From positions 1 through 5,254 of the forward strand of contig CAZMBI010000031.1 of NCBI GenBank assembly GCA_964564675.1: a stretch of DNA of 5,254 nucleotides. Direction: 5' to 3'. Of this stretch, positions 1 to 5,254 are shown in pieces. A program made the translations under genes and the position numbers. The notes under the pieces were generated by a model that was not told where the DNA came from, ran no database searches, and saw nothing but the letters and a program-made list of their open reading frames with translations. Every line of letters begins with the position of its first letter. Position 1 is the stretch's first letter. Origin of the DNA: CAZMBI01 sp964564675. GTDB taxonomy: Bacteria > Pseudomonadota > Alphaproteobacteria > Rickettsiales > UBA3002.

Positions 1-2
1 TC

Positions 3-137
3 GATCATCGTGAAGCCACCGGTGCGAGTGGTTGCCGACGGAGCAACGTCGGATACGGCCGCGGGCAAGGAGTTTATTCTGAGAATTCGGATCATGGTAA
101 CTATGATAATACATCAAAGAAAGTAAAGGTTTGGTAA
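3..137 (+). CDS. Possible 3' end of an unidentified gene cut by the window edge
   Basis: One frame is open from the window edge to TAA at 135-137 and would give the last 44 residues of a protein ending in NTSKKVKVW, with a polar stretch (SENSDHGNYDN) before it. I do not recognise a family. A second plus-strand frame is also open from position 1 to TAA at 124-126, so the choice of frame is uncertain and the region may be non-coding. No ribosome-binding site or start can be seen because the 5' part lies outside the window. Base composition is AT-richer than in the genes to the right. From 138 to 236 I see no gene, no clear terminator and no copy of the neighbouring tRNA 3' end. Confidence 0.22.
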   Translation, partial: DHREATGASGCRRSNVGYGRGQGVYSENSDHGNYDNTSKKVKVW

Positions 138-236
138 ATGGCTGATGCGAAAGCCGTGTCGGTACTTTAATCCAATCAGGTGAATGCGCGTGTGCAGTGA
201 GATTGGAGGAAATAGAGCTAAAGGTGGGTAGGCGGG

Positions 237-312
237 TGGTGATCCGGGCGGGGCTCGAACCCGCGACACCCTGATTAAAAGTCAAGTGCTCTACCAACTG
301 AGCTACCGGATC
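237..312 (-). tRNA. tRNA-Lys (anticodon UUU), CCA encoded
   Basis: Read on the minus strand the gene folds into a complete cloverleaf. The 7-bp acceptor stem pairs GATCCGG with CCGGATC. The D arm is GCTC/GAGC around AGTTGGTA. The anticodon stem is CTTGA/TCAGG, closed by a G-A to C-G register with the usual end mismatch, and carries the 7-base loop CTTTTAA, which puts TTT at positions 34-36 and so decodes Lys AAA/AAG. The T arm is GCGGG/CCCGC around TTCGAGC. The discriminator is A at 240, and the CCA tail is encoded at 239-237, giving 76 nt in all. The gene diverges from the acetyltransferase-nitrilase gene. No T-rich hairpin terminator is evident on its 3' side. Confidence 0.97.
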
Positions 313-338
313 ATTTTTCAAAACCGCATCAAACGCGC

Positions 339-366
339 AAAATACGGGATATCGCCCCGTTGTCAA
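339..366 (-). promoter_or_regulatory. Sigma70-type promoter of tRNA-Lys
   Basis: On the minus strand a perfect -35 box TTGACA (366-361) is followed after 16 bases by TATTTT (344-339), a 4/6 match to the -10 consensus. Transcription would begin near 332, about 20 bases before the mature tRNA 5' end. The bases just after the -10 box are GCGCG; such GC-rich discriminators are typical of stable-RNA promoters under stringent control. The spacer holds an inverted repeat, ACGGG and CCCGT separated by 7 bases (344-360). The boxes are seen directly; the regulation is inferred. Confidence 0.65.
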
Positions 367-407
367 CCGCCAGGTTGCCGTGTCATACACAGAACCGCCC
401 GATGTGA

Positions 408-437
408 TTGCCTATTGCCCGTTTATGCCCCTATATG
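408..437 (+). promoter_or_regulatory. Weak candidate promoter of the GNAT-nitrilase gene
   Basis: TTGCCT (408-413) and TATATG (432-437), 18 bases apart, each match 4 of 6 consensus positions. Transcription from here would start near 444 and leave a leader of about 30 bases before the ATG at 474. If this is right, it rules out the upstream in-frame TTG (408) and ATG (435) as starts. The match is weak and the spacer slightly long, so this is only the best candidate in the gap between the divergent genes. Confidence 0.3.
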
Positions 438-473
438 TATCACCTCTTCGCCATCAGCATAGGATACGATACC

Positions 474-2102
474 ATGCCGAACAAAACCACCGCCCGCCAT
501 GCCAACCAGCCCAAACTCGTGGTGCGTCAGGCCACTATCGGCGATGTGCCGGCGATTTATGCGCTCAGTCAACGGGTTTACGGCAGGCTGGGCCTGACCC
601 CGGATATGATCCGCGGCCAGCTCAACCATTTCCCGCAGGGGCAATTCGTGGCTGAGTATGAAGGCCAGATCGTCGGCCACTGCGCCACATTTCGCATCAG
701 TGAGAAGGTGGGGCTGCAGCCACATAGCTGGAAGGAAATCACCGGCAACGGCTTTGCCTCGCGCCATGACCCCAAGGGGGATTACCTCTATGGTATGGAG
801 GTCTGTGTGGATCCCAAAATGCGTGGCAAGCGGATCGGTCAGCGCCTGTATCAGGCGCGCAAGCATCTGTGTCAGCAGCTGGGGCTTGAAGGGATTGTGT
901 TTGGCGGTCGCCTGCCCGCCTATCAGCGCTATCGTAAGCGCCATGATGTGGAGGTGGCGGAGTATATCGAACGAGTGGTGGAGCGCCAGGCGCGCGATCC
1001 GGTGATCAACTTTCACTTGTCCAACGATTTCGAGATTCTGGGCGTATTACCCGATTATCTCCCAAGCGACAAGGAATCCGCCGGTTATGCCACCCATATG
1101 GTGTGGTATAATCCGAAACTCTCGGACGAGCCGCGTGTGCAGGAAGTGCAAAAACGTGGCCGGTTGGAGGATTCGGTGCGGGTGGCTACAGTGCAGTATC
1201 AAATGCGGCGAATCACCGGCATCGATGCGTTCGAGCAGCAGGTGGAATATTTCATCGAAACCGCCGCCGATTACGGCTCGGACTTCGTGGTTTTCCCGGA
1301 AATGCTGACCCTGCAGCTACTATCGGCGGCCACTCAGCGCTTGCGGCCGGAGGAGGCGGTGCGCGAGATTTCCGACTATACCGAGCGCTTTACCGAGTTT
1401 ATGACGGCACGGGCGCTGCGCTATAACATCCACATCATCGGCGGCTCGCACCCCACGCGCATGGAAGACGGGCATATGCAAAATATCGCCTATGTCTTTT
1501 TGCGTGACGGCAGTGTGTATGCCCAGCCCAAGCTGCACCCCACGCCCAATGAGCGCTATTGGTGGAATATGAAGGGCGGGGTGGCGGCGCGCGTGATTCC
1601 CACCGACTGCGGGCCGATCGGGGTGATGATCTGCTATGATTCGGAATTTCCCGAAGTCTGCCGCCATCTGGTGGACCAAGGCGCGCTGCTGCTGTTTGTG
1701 CCGTTTTGCACCGATACACGCGAGGGCTATTTGCGCGTGCGCTATTGCTGCCAGGCGCGGGCGGTAGAAAATCAATGCTTTATTGCCACGTCCGGCGTGG
1801 TCGGCAATCTGCCGAATGTGGATAATATGGATATTCACTATGCTGAATCGGGGATTTTTACGCCGTGCGATTTTCCCTTCGCCCGTGATGGGATTGCGGC
1901 GCTGACACCTTCCAACACCGAGACCATGGCTCTGGCGGATTTGCGCCTGCAGGATTTAATCGCGGCGCGCAATTCGGGCACGGTGATGAATCTGAATGAT
2001 CGCCGGTTCGATCTGTATCGCGTGGACTGGAAAGAGCGCGAGCAACACGCGGTGAACCCGCTGCCCACCGATGACGCCCACGGCAAGGGGACGCGGGGGT
2101 GA
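474..2102 (+). CDS. Two-domain GNAT acetyltransferase / nitrilase-superfamily carbon-nitrogen hydrolase
   Basis: The protein has 542 residues. Residues about 15-165 form a GNAT-type domain: the acetyl-CoA loop is seen as VCVDPKMRGKRIGQRL (110-125). Residues about 233-500 form a nitrilase-superfamily amidohydrolase domain with the full triad: Glu276 in FPEM, Lys353 in QPKLHPTPNE and the nucleophile Cys387 in MICYDSEFPE; Glu360 fits the fourth conserved acidic residue. The linker (about 170-232) includes the LGVLPDYLPSD segment. This fusion is known in many bacteria, for example Bacillus subtilis YhcX, and corresponds to a nitrilase branch with a RimI-like N-terminal domain. The hydrolase probably cleaves an amide C-N bond; the substrate and the role of the GNAT half are unknown. 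I chose ATG 474 because AGGA at 461-464 lies 9 bases before it and domain homology begins soon after; the frame stays open upstream to a TTG at 408. The protein has no signal peptide and is presumably cytoplasmic. The gene stands alone on its strand. Confidence 0.93.
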   Translation: MPNKTTARHANQPKLVVRQATIGDVPAIYALSQRVYGRLGLTPDMIRGQLNHFPQGQFVAEYEGQIVGHCATFRISEKVGLQPHSWKEITGNGFASRHDPKGDYLYGMEVCVDPKMRGKRIGQRLYQARKHLCQQLGLEGIVFGGRLPAYQRYRKRHDVEVAEYIERVVERQARDPVINFHLSNDFEILGVLPDYLPSDKESAGYATHMVWYNPKLSDEPRVQEVQKRGRLEDSVRVATVQYQMRRITGIDAFEQQVEYFIETAADYGSDFVVFPEMLTLQLLSAATQRLRPEEAVREISDYTERFTEFMTARALRYNIHIIGGSHPTRMEDGHMQNIAYVFLRDGSVYAQPKLHPTPNERYWWNMKGGVAARVIPTDCGPIGVMICYDSEFPEVCRHLVDQGALLLFVPFCTDTREGYLRVRYCCQARAVENQCFIATSGVVGNLPNVDNMDIHYAESGIFTPCDFPFARDGIAALTPSNTETMALADLRLQDLIAARNSGTVMNLNDRRFDLYRVDWKEREQHAVNPLPTDDAHGKGTRG

Positions 2103-2227
2103 TAAAGCCGGATCAGCTAAAATCGTTTGACTGGTAAATGCGTCAGGTGGATTTCATCTCGAAGGCGCCGCGTAAAACGCTGCAATCGGTATTGGATAAC
2201 GTGCAGGCCTTGCTGTTTGACGCGTAA
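2099..2227 (+). pseudogene. Short reading frame broken by one stop codon, unidentified
   Basis: A GTG at 2099 overlaps the TGA of the upstream gene (GTGA), an arrangement typical of translational coupling. It opens a frame reading MIKPDQLKSFDW before TAA at 2135-2137. An ATG follows immediately in the same frame (2138) and runs 29 residues to TAA at 2225-2227; its second half (KTLQSVLDNVQALLFDA) could form an amphipathic helix. Read through the stop, this would be a protein of about 42 residues. It may be a decayed small gene, two tiny coupled peptides, or chance. I recognise no family. The rest of the convergent gap to 2242 shows no T-tailed hairpin terminator. Confidence 0.2.
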
Positions 2228-2242
2228 CAGCCAGCGCGAATA

Positions 2243-3439
2243 TCATGTCAATGCCCACCCCCGCCGCAATGCGGCAGCGTGCTCTCTCAACCGTCCGCCC
2301 GCAATCGCCTCGCGTATACCCTGCATCAGTGCCTGGTAATAGGCGAGGTTATGCCAGCTCATGAGGATGGGTCCGAGCATCTCCGAAGCTTTGAACAGGT
2401 GCTGCAGGTAGGCGCGGTTATAATGCGTGCAGACATAGCACGCGCAGGCCGGATCAAGCGGGGTGTTATCGTCGATAAAGCGGGCGTTTTTGATATTGAG
2501 CTCGCCGATTGATGTGTAAGCCCGCGCCAGTCGGCCGGAGCGGGTGGGGATCACGCAGTCGAACATATCCACGCCACGTTCTACGGCGGCGAGTATGTCA
2601 TCCGGTTTGCCCACCCCCATCAGATAACGCGGGGCCGCAGTGGGCATGGCGGGCATCGTGAAATCGAGCACGCGCAACATCATCTCCTGACCCTCGCCGA
2701 CGGCCAGCCCGCCGATGGCGTAGCCGGAAAAGCCGATATCCTGCAGCGCGCGCACGGAGGCGAGGCGGAGGTCTTCATACACGCCGCCCTGGACGATGCC
2801 GAAGAGGTGATATTGGTTTTGTTTCCCGCTCTGCGCTCCTGCGCGTCGCGATGAAACGAGCTCATGGCTGAGGCGCGCCTCCTGCGCGCCTTCTTGTTCA
2901 CTTTTCAGCCGGTCAAACGCTTCCTTGCTGCGCGCCGCCCAGCGCATGGAAAGCTCCATGGAATGGCGGGCCTGATCGTGCGTGGCCGGGTAGGGTGTGC
3001 ATTCATCCAGTACCATCGAGATATCCGAGCCCAGCAGATGCTGGATTTCTATCGCCCGCTCCGGGGTGAGGTGATGCTTCGATCCATCAATATGAGATTG
3101 AAACGTCACGCCTTCTTCCGTCAGTTTGCGCAAGCCGGACAGCGACATCACCTGAAACCCGCCGGAATCGGTGAGGATGGGGTGCGGCCAGTTCATAAAG
3201 GCATGCAATCCGCCAAACGCCGCGACGCGCTGCTCTCCCGGGCGAAGCATCAGGTGATAGGTGTTGCCCAGAATGATATCGGCGCCCAGCTCCCGGACAT
3301 GTTCCGGCAGCATGCCCTTGACAGTGCCCACCGTGCCCACCGGCATGAAGGCGGGCGTGCGAATGACGCCATGCGGCGTCGCAAGCGTGCCGGTGCGGGC
3401 ATGGCCGTCGGTTGAGGCGATGGCAAAAGCGCTCGTCAG
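2243..3439 (-). CDS. tgt: tRNA-guanine transglycosylase (queuosine pathway), probable CTG start
   Basis: Tgt replaces guanine-34 in tRNAs for Asp, Asn, His and Tyr with preQ1. From the CTG at 3439 the product has 398 residues. Landmarks in that numbering: MPVGTVGTVKGM from 32; Asp91 in DSGGFQ, the general base; DECTPYP from 145; FGIVQGG from 213; GGLAVGE from 243; the nucleophile Asp294 in DMFDCVIPTR; and the zinc site Cys332, Cys334, Cys337 and His363. No ATG, GTG or TTG lies in frame between the queA stop and the ATG at 3346. Starting at 3346 would remove 31 residues, including TDGHARTGTLATPHGVIRTP, that match the conserved Tgt N-terminus. The CTG has GGAG 8 bases upstream. Residues about 180-209 are an insertion absent from E. 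coli Tgt, encoded by two hairpin-forming segments; all catalytic and zinc residues are intact. The gene follows queA directly and surely shares its transcript. Confidence 0.96.
   Translation of the reverse strand: MTSAFAIASTDGHARTGTLATPHGVIRTPAFMPVGTVGTVKGMLPEHVRELGADIILGNTYHLMLRPGEQRVAAFGGLHAFMNWPHPILTDSGGFQVMSLSGLRKLTEEGVTFQSHIDGSKHHLTPERAIEIQHLLGSDISMVLDECTPYPATHDQARHSMELSMRWAARSKEAFDRLKSEQEGAQEARLSHELVSSRRAGAQSGKQNQYHLFGIVQGGVYEDLRLASVRALQDIGFSGYAIGGLAVGEGQEMMLRVLDFTMPAMPTAAPRYLMGVGKPDDILAAVERGVDMFDCVIPTRSGRLARAYTSIGELNIKNARFIDDNTPLDPACACYVCTHYNRAYLQHLFKASEMLGPILMSWHNLAYYQALMQGIREAIAGGRLREHAAALRRGWALT
2813..2902 (-). repeat. In-frame insertion with two DNA hairpins inside tgt
   Basis: This stretch encodes about 30 residues, including EGAQEARLSHELVSSRRAGA, between the helix ending AFDRLK and the strand YHLFGIVQGG, where E. 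coli Tgt has only about four residues. The DNA is highly self-complementary. One segment (2872-2890) is a perfect 7-bp stem GGCGCGC/GCGCGCC around a 5-base loop. The other (2821-2857) begins GTTTC and ends GAAAC, with inner pairing CGC/GCG and GCGC/GCGC. Both apical loops contain TCCT on the plus strand. The boundaries are estimated from the protein comparison, so they may shift by a few codons. Confidence 0.6.
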
Positions 3440-3442
3440 GTT

Positions 3443-4630
3443 TCAGTCTCCGGTGGTCGGTTGATATTGCCGGTTACTGACACCCGATTGCTGCGCACTG
3501 TCAAGCAGACAGGCATCGCCGTAGGAATAAAACCGGTAGCCCTGGTCGATGGCGTGCTGATAGGCCGCTTGCATGCAGTCTGTCCCGCAAAAGGCGCATA
3601 CAAGCATGAACAAAGTGGATTGCGGCAGGTGGAAATTGGTAATCAGCCGGTCCACTGCCTTAAAGCGATAGCCGGGAGTGATGAAGATGTCGGTCTCGGC
3701 GGTAAACGGATGGATCACGCCATCGTCATCGGCGGCCGATTCCAGCGTGCGCATGGCGGTGGTGCCCACCGCCACGATCGCGCCGCCCGCCGCACGCGTC
3801 TGATTGATGGCTTTGGCGGTGGCGGCCGAAAGCTCGGCCCACTCGCTGTGCATAACATGATCGCTCACCTCTTCGACCTTGACTGGCTGAAACGTGCCGG
3901 CGCCGACATGCAGCGTGACACGGGCCAGCGTAATGCCGTGGGCTTCAAGCCGCCCCATCAGTTCCGGCGTGAAATGCAGCCCGGCCGTGGGGGCGGCAAC
4001 CGATCCGGGATGAGTAGCATATACGGTTTGATAGTTTTGTTTATCAGCAGCTTCATCCGCTCTTTTAATGTAGGGGGGAAGGGGTGTGTGGCCAACTTTT
4101 TGCAATGCAGCAAAAAACCCTTTTTCGTTTGTATGGAAATTCAGCAGCACTTCGCCGGTTGGGAATTTTTCCAGGACAGTGGCGTGCAATACGCCGCCGA
4201 TATCTATCACATCATTCAGTTTTGCTTTTTTGCCGGGACGTAAAAACGCACGCCAAACTGTGGGTTCTTCATCGCGAGCGAGAGAGTGTTCCCCCGAGTG
4301 CGGCGATCCATTGTGAGGTTCGGTCGGATTGCTTTGCTGGTCGCGATGCTCCCTCCTCGCAGTGACGGAATCGGGTTTATGCAACAAAATTTCAATAGAG
4401 GTGTCACCCTTTTTGCCAAACAGGCGGGCGGGAATCACCTGACTGTCATTAATCACCAATATATCTCCAGGCGTAAGCAACTCCGGTAGGTCGCGAAAGA
4501 TATAATTGCTGAACATTTGTTCAGCGTTATTTGGATTCACATGCAACAGCCGGGCGGCGTCCCGCGGTTCTACCGGATGACTGGCGATACGATCGTCGGG
4601 GAGGGTGAAATCAAAGTCGGCACGTTTCAT
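3443..4630 (-). CDS. queA: S-adenosylmethionine:tRNA ribosyltransferase-isomerase (queuosine pathway)
   Basis: QueA transfers and rearranges the ribosyl part of S-adenosylmethionine onto preQ1-tRNA to give epoxyqueuosine-tRNA; it is cytoplasmic. The product has 395 residues. Family signatures in order: MKRADFDFTLPDDRIA at 1; GDILVINDSQVIPARLFG at 55-72; PLPPYIKR; YQTVYATHPGSVAAPTAGLHF; VTLHVGAGTFQPVK; HSEWAEL; VGTTAMRTLESAA; DRLITNFHLPQSTLFMLV; YRFYSYGDACLL near the end. A tail of about 19 residues follows the usual C-terminus. The protein is about 39 residues longer than the 356-residue E. coli enzyme, explained by an insertion at about 87-122 encoded by a palindromic repeat. I chose ATG 4630 because homology begins there; in-frame ATG 4636 and GTG 4660 are alternatives, and none has a strong ribosome-binding site. 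The gene lies 70 bases after the cyclophilin gene and three bases before tgt. Confidence 0.96.
   Translation of the reverse strand: MKRADFDFTLPDDRIASHPVEPRDAARLLHVNPNNAEQMFSNYIFRDLPELLTPGDILVINDSQVIPARLFGKKGDTSIEILLHKPDSVTARREHRDQQSNPTEPHNGSPHSGEHSLARDEEPTVWRAFLRPGKKAKLNDVIDIGGVLHATVLEKFPTGEVLLNFHTNEKGFFAALQKVGHTPLPPYIKRADEAADKQNYQTVYATHPGSVAAPTAGLHFTPELMGRLEAHGITLARVTLHVGAGTFQPVKVEEVSDHVMHSEWAELSAATAKAINQTRAAGGAIVAVGTTAMRTLESAADDDGVIHPFTAETDIFITPGYRFKAVDRLITNFHLPQSTLFMLVCAFCGTDCMQAAYQHAIDQGYRFYSYGDACLLDSAQQSGVSNRQYQPTTGD
3448..3451 (-). promoter_or_regulatory. Ribosome-binding site for tgt, within the end of queA
   Basis: GGAG on the minus strand lies 8 bases before the CTG at 3439 and inside the last codons of queA. 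It is the best Shine-Dalgarno match between the queA end and the conserved Tgt N-terminus, and it decides the choice of the non-standard start. Ribosomes ending queA at 3443 would stop over this site, so re-initiation or coupling is likely. Confidence 0.6.
4267..4367 (-). repeat. 101-bp palindromic element inserted in-frame in queA (Rickettsia-palindromic-element-like)
   Basis: The two halves (4267-4309 and 4326-4367) are imperfect inverted repeats around a 16-base centre. The outer ends read CGTCACTGCGAG and, from the other side, CTTCATCGCGAG (9 of 12 identical). The inner ends read AGCAAAGCAATCC and AGTGCGGCGATCC (8 of 13). From memory, repeats with ends like GTCATTGCGAG and inner CAATCC occur in many bacterial genomes, usually between genes. 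Here the element is open in the queA frame and is translated (TARREHRDQQSNPTEPHNGS and on to LARDEE), giving about 36 residues that E. coli QueA lacks. The element and its frame are seen directly; family membership is inferred. Confidence 0.72.
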
Positions 4631-4631
4631 A

Positions 4632-4659
4632 GGCATCGGGCAACCGGCATCGGGCACCA
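4632..4659. repeat. Tandem 14-bp duplication at the 5' end of queA
   Basis: Two adjacent 14-base units on the plus strand, GGCATCGGGCAACC (4632-4645) and GGCATCGGGCACCA (4646-4659), match at 12 of 14 positions. They lie just upstream of the chosen queA start, where a ribosome-binding site would be expected, and each unit contains an ATG on the minus strand (only the one at 4636 is in frame). The duplication may be recent slippage; no function is evident. Confidence 0.55.
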
Positions 4660-4700
4660 AGCTTTTTCAAACGCGTTGCCTGATACCTGAGCGCTTATAC

Positions 4701-5249
4701 CTATTCGCTGACATCCGCGGCGACATCCATGGAAATGATTTTATCCGGACTGTTCACTTGGCCGTTCATATCGGGATCGCCTTTTTTGATCTGGTCAACA
4801 TGTTCCATACCTTCGGTCACTTTGCCCCAGGCAGTATATTTGCCATCGAGGAAATTGGAATCCTGCAGCACGATAAACCATTGACTGTCAGCGGAATTCG
4901 GACTGGCGGCGCGGGCCATAGAGACCACGCCGCGGGTATGGGGTACGTCGTTGAATTCGGCATCGAGCTTTTGCCCCGAGCCGCCGGTGCCGGTGCCGGT
5001 GGGATCCCCGGTTTGCGCCATGAAGCCTTCGATCACGCGGTGGAAAACCACGCCCTCATAAAAATCATCGCGCACCAGCTCCTTGATGCGTGCAACATGC
5101 TTCGGCGCTTTTTCGGGCATCATCTCAATGACCACGCGGCCGCTTTCCAGTTGCATATATAGGGTATTTTCCGGGTCGGCGGCGTGGGCTGAGGACATGA
5201 GGCTGGCTCCCAAAATTAAGCTGGTGAATAAACGGGCTATACGGGTCAT
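4701..5249 (-). CDS. Secreted cyclophilin-type peptidyl-prolyl cis-trans isomerase
   Basis: The product has 182 residues and catalyses cis-trans isomerisation of X-Pro bonds, probably in the periplasm. A Sec signal peptide is clear: charged start MTRIAR, hydrophobic core LFTSLILGASLMS, then AHA at 21-23 with cleavage expected before Ala24. The cyclophilin domain fills the rest: FHRVIEGFMAQTGD (69-82) with catalytic Arg71, Phe76 and Gln79; the GTGTGGSG loop; MARAASPNSADSQWFI (111-126); and FLDGKYTAWGKVTEGM. Phe133 stands where human cyclophilin A has Trp121, as is common in bacterial members with weak cyclosporin binding. The ATG at 5249 is supported by the signal peptide; its ribosome-binding site is outside the window. 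The 70-base gap to queA has no terminator-like hairpin, so this gene likely heads, or is internal to, the queA-tgt operon. The ppiA/ppiB symbols are used loosely across bacteria, so none is assigned. Confidence 0.95.
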   Translation of the reverse strand: MTRIARLFTSLILGASLMSSAHAADPENTLYMQLESGRVVIEMMPEKAPKHVARIKELVRDDFYEGVVFHRVIEGFMAQTGDPTGTGTGGSGQKLDAEFNDVPHTRGVVSMARAASPNSADSQWFIVLQDSNFLDGKYTAWGKVTEGMEHVDQIKKGDPDMNGQVNSPDKIISMDVAADVSE

Positions 5250-5254
5250 AAAAA

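Noticed and set aside
102..110. TATGATAAT resembling an extended -10 box
   Set aside because: No acceptable -35 box lies 16-18 bases upstream and no gene starts downstream on the plus strand.
138..170. Ten-codon frame MADAKAVSVL following a TAA
   Set aside because: It is too short, has no family, and the TAAATG arrangement alone is weak evidence.
423..1016. Minus-strand open frame (197 codons) opposite the GNAT domain
   Set aside because: It is antisense to conserved GNAT sequence and its translation has no recognisable family.
2263..2275. GCCGC/GCGGC hairpin near the end of tgt
   Set aside because: The stem is 5 bp, lies within tgt coding sequence, and has no T-tract on either side, so it is not a convincing terminator.
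3326..3342. Repeated GTGCCCACC in tgt
   Set aside because: It encodes the conserved VGTVGTVKG motif of Tgt and needs no other explanation.
2864..3415. Plus-strand open frame (183 codons) opposite tgt
   Set aside because: It is antisense to conserved Tgt motifs; no ribosome-binding site or domain is evident.
3461..4243. Long plus-strand open frame (260 codons) opposite queA
   Set aside because: It lies entirely antisense to a clearly recognised queA frame, shows no domain, and follows from the GC-rich codon pattern of the real gene.
4983..5000. Three tandem GCCGGT units in the cyclophilin gene
   Set aside because: They encode the Gly-Thr loop (PTGTGTGG) that is common to many bacterial cyclophilins, so the repeat reflects the protein.
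4605..5162. Plus-strand open frame (185 codons) opposite the cyclophilin gene
   Set aside because: It is antisense to a cyclophilin with all family motifs, and its translation is not protein-like in any family sense.

Overview
The window reads as ordinary chromosomal DNA of a proteobacterium, most likely an alphaproteobacterium. The evidence is a minus-strand run of periplasmic cyclophilin, queA and tgt, a gene order common in that class; sigma70-type promoter elements; and protein sequences of proteobacterial type. The genes are GC-rich by eye. Palindromic DNA inserted in-frame inside genes is best known from Rickettsia, so a deep or host-associated alphaproteobacterial lineage is possible, but the species cannot be named from this sequence.

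Layout. Positions 1-236 are AT-richer (about 41% GC by hand count over 61-180) and hold at most the 3' tail of an unidentified gene. A complete tRNA-Lys(UUU) with encoded CCA lies on the minus strand at 237-312. Its promoter at 339-366 has a perfect TTGACA box and a GC-rich discriminator. Diverging from it, a plus-strand gene (474-2102) encodes a two-domain protein: an N-terminal GNAT acetyltransferase-like domain fused to a nitrilase-superfamily amidohydrolase with a complete Glu-Lys-Cys triad. A 140-bp convergent gap follows, holding a short reading frame interrupted by one stop. The rest, 2243-5249, is a tight minus-strand operon read right to left: secreted cyclophilin-type prolyl isomerase, queA, tgt.

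How the genes work together. Tgt exchanges guanine-34 of GUN-anticodon tRNAs for the precursor preQ1, and QueA converts the inserted preQ1 to epoxyqueuosine, so the two genes cover consecutive steps of queuosine synthesis. The cyclophilin acts in the periplasm and is probably linked only by transcription. The GNAT-nitrilase gene has no visible functional link to the others.

Most notable points. (1) A 101-bp imperfect palindrome sits in-frame inside queA and is translated into about 36 extra residues, in the manner of Rickettsia palindromic elements. (2) Tgt carries a separate insertion of about 30 residues made of two hairpin-forming DNA segments, at a different point of a different fold. (3) tgt appears to start at a CTG codon behind a good GGAG ribosome-binding site, three bases after the queA stop and in the same frame. 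I see no wholly new multi-gene system; the in-gene palindromes are the best lead.
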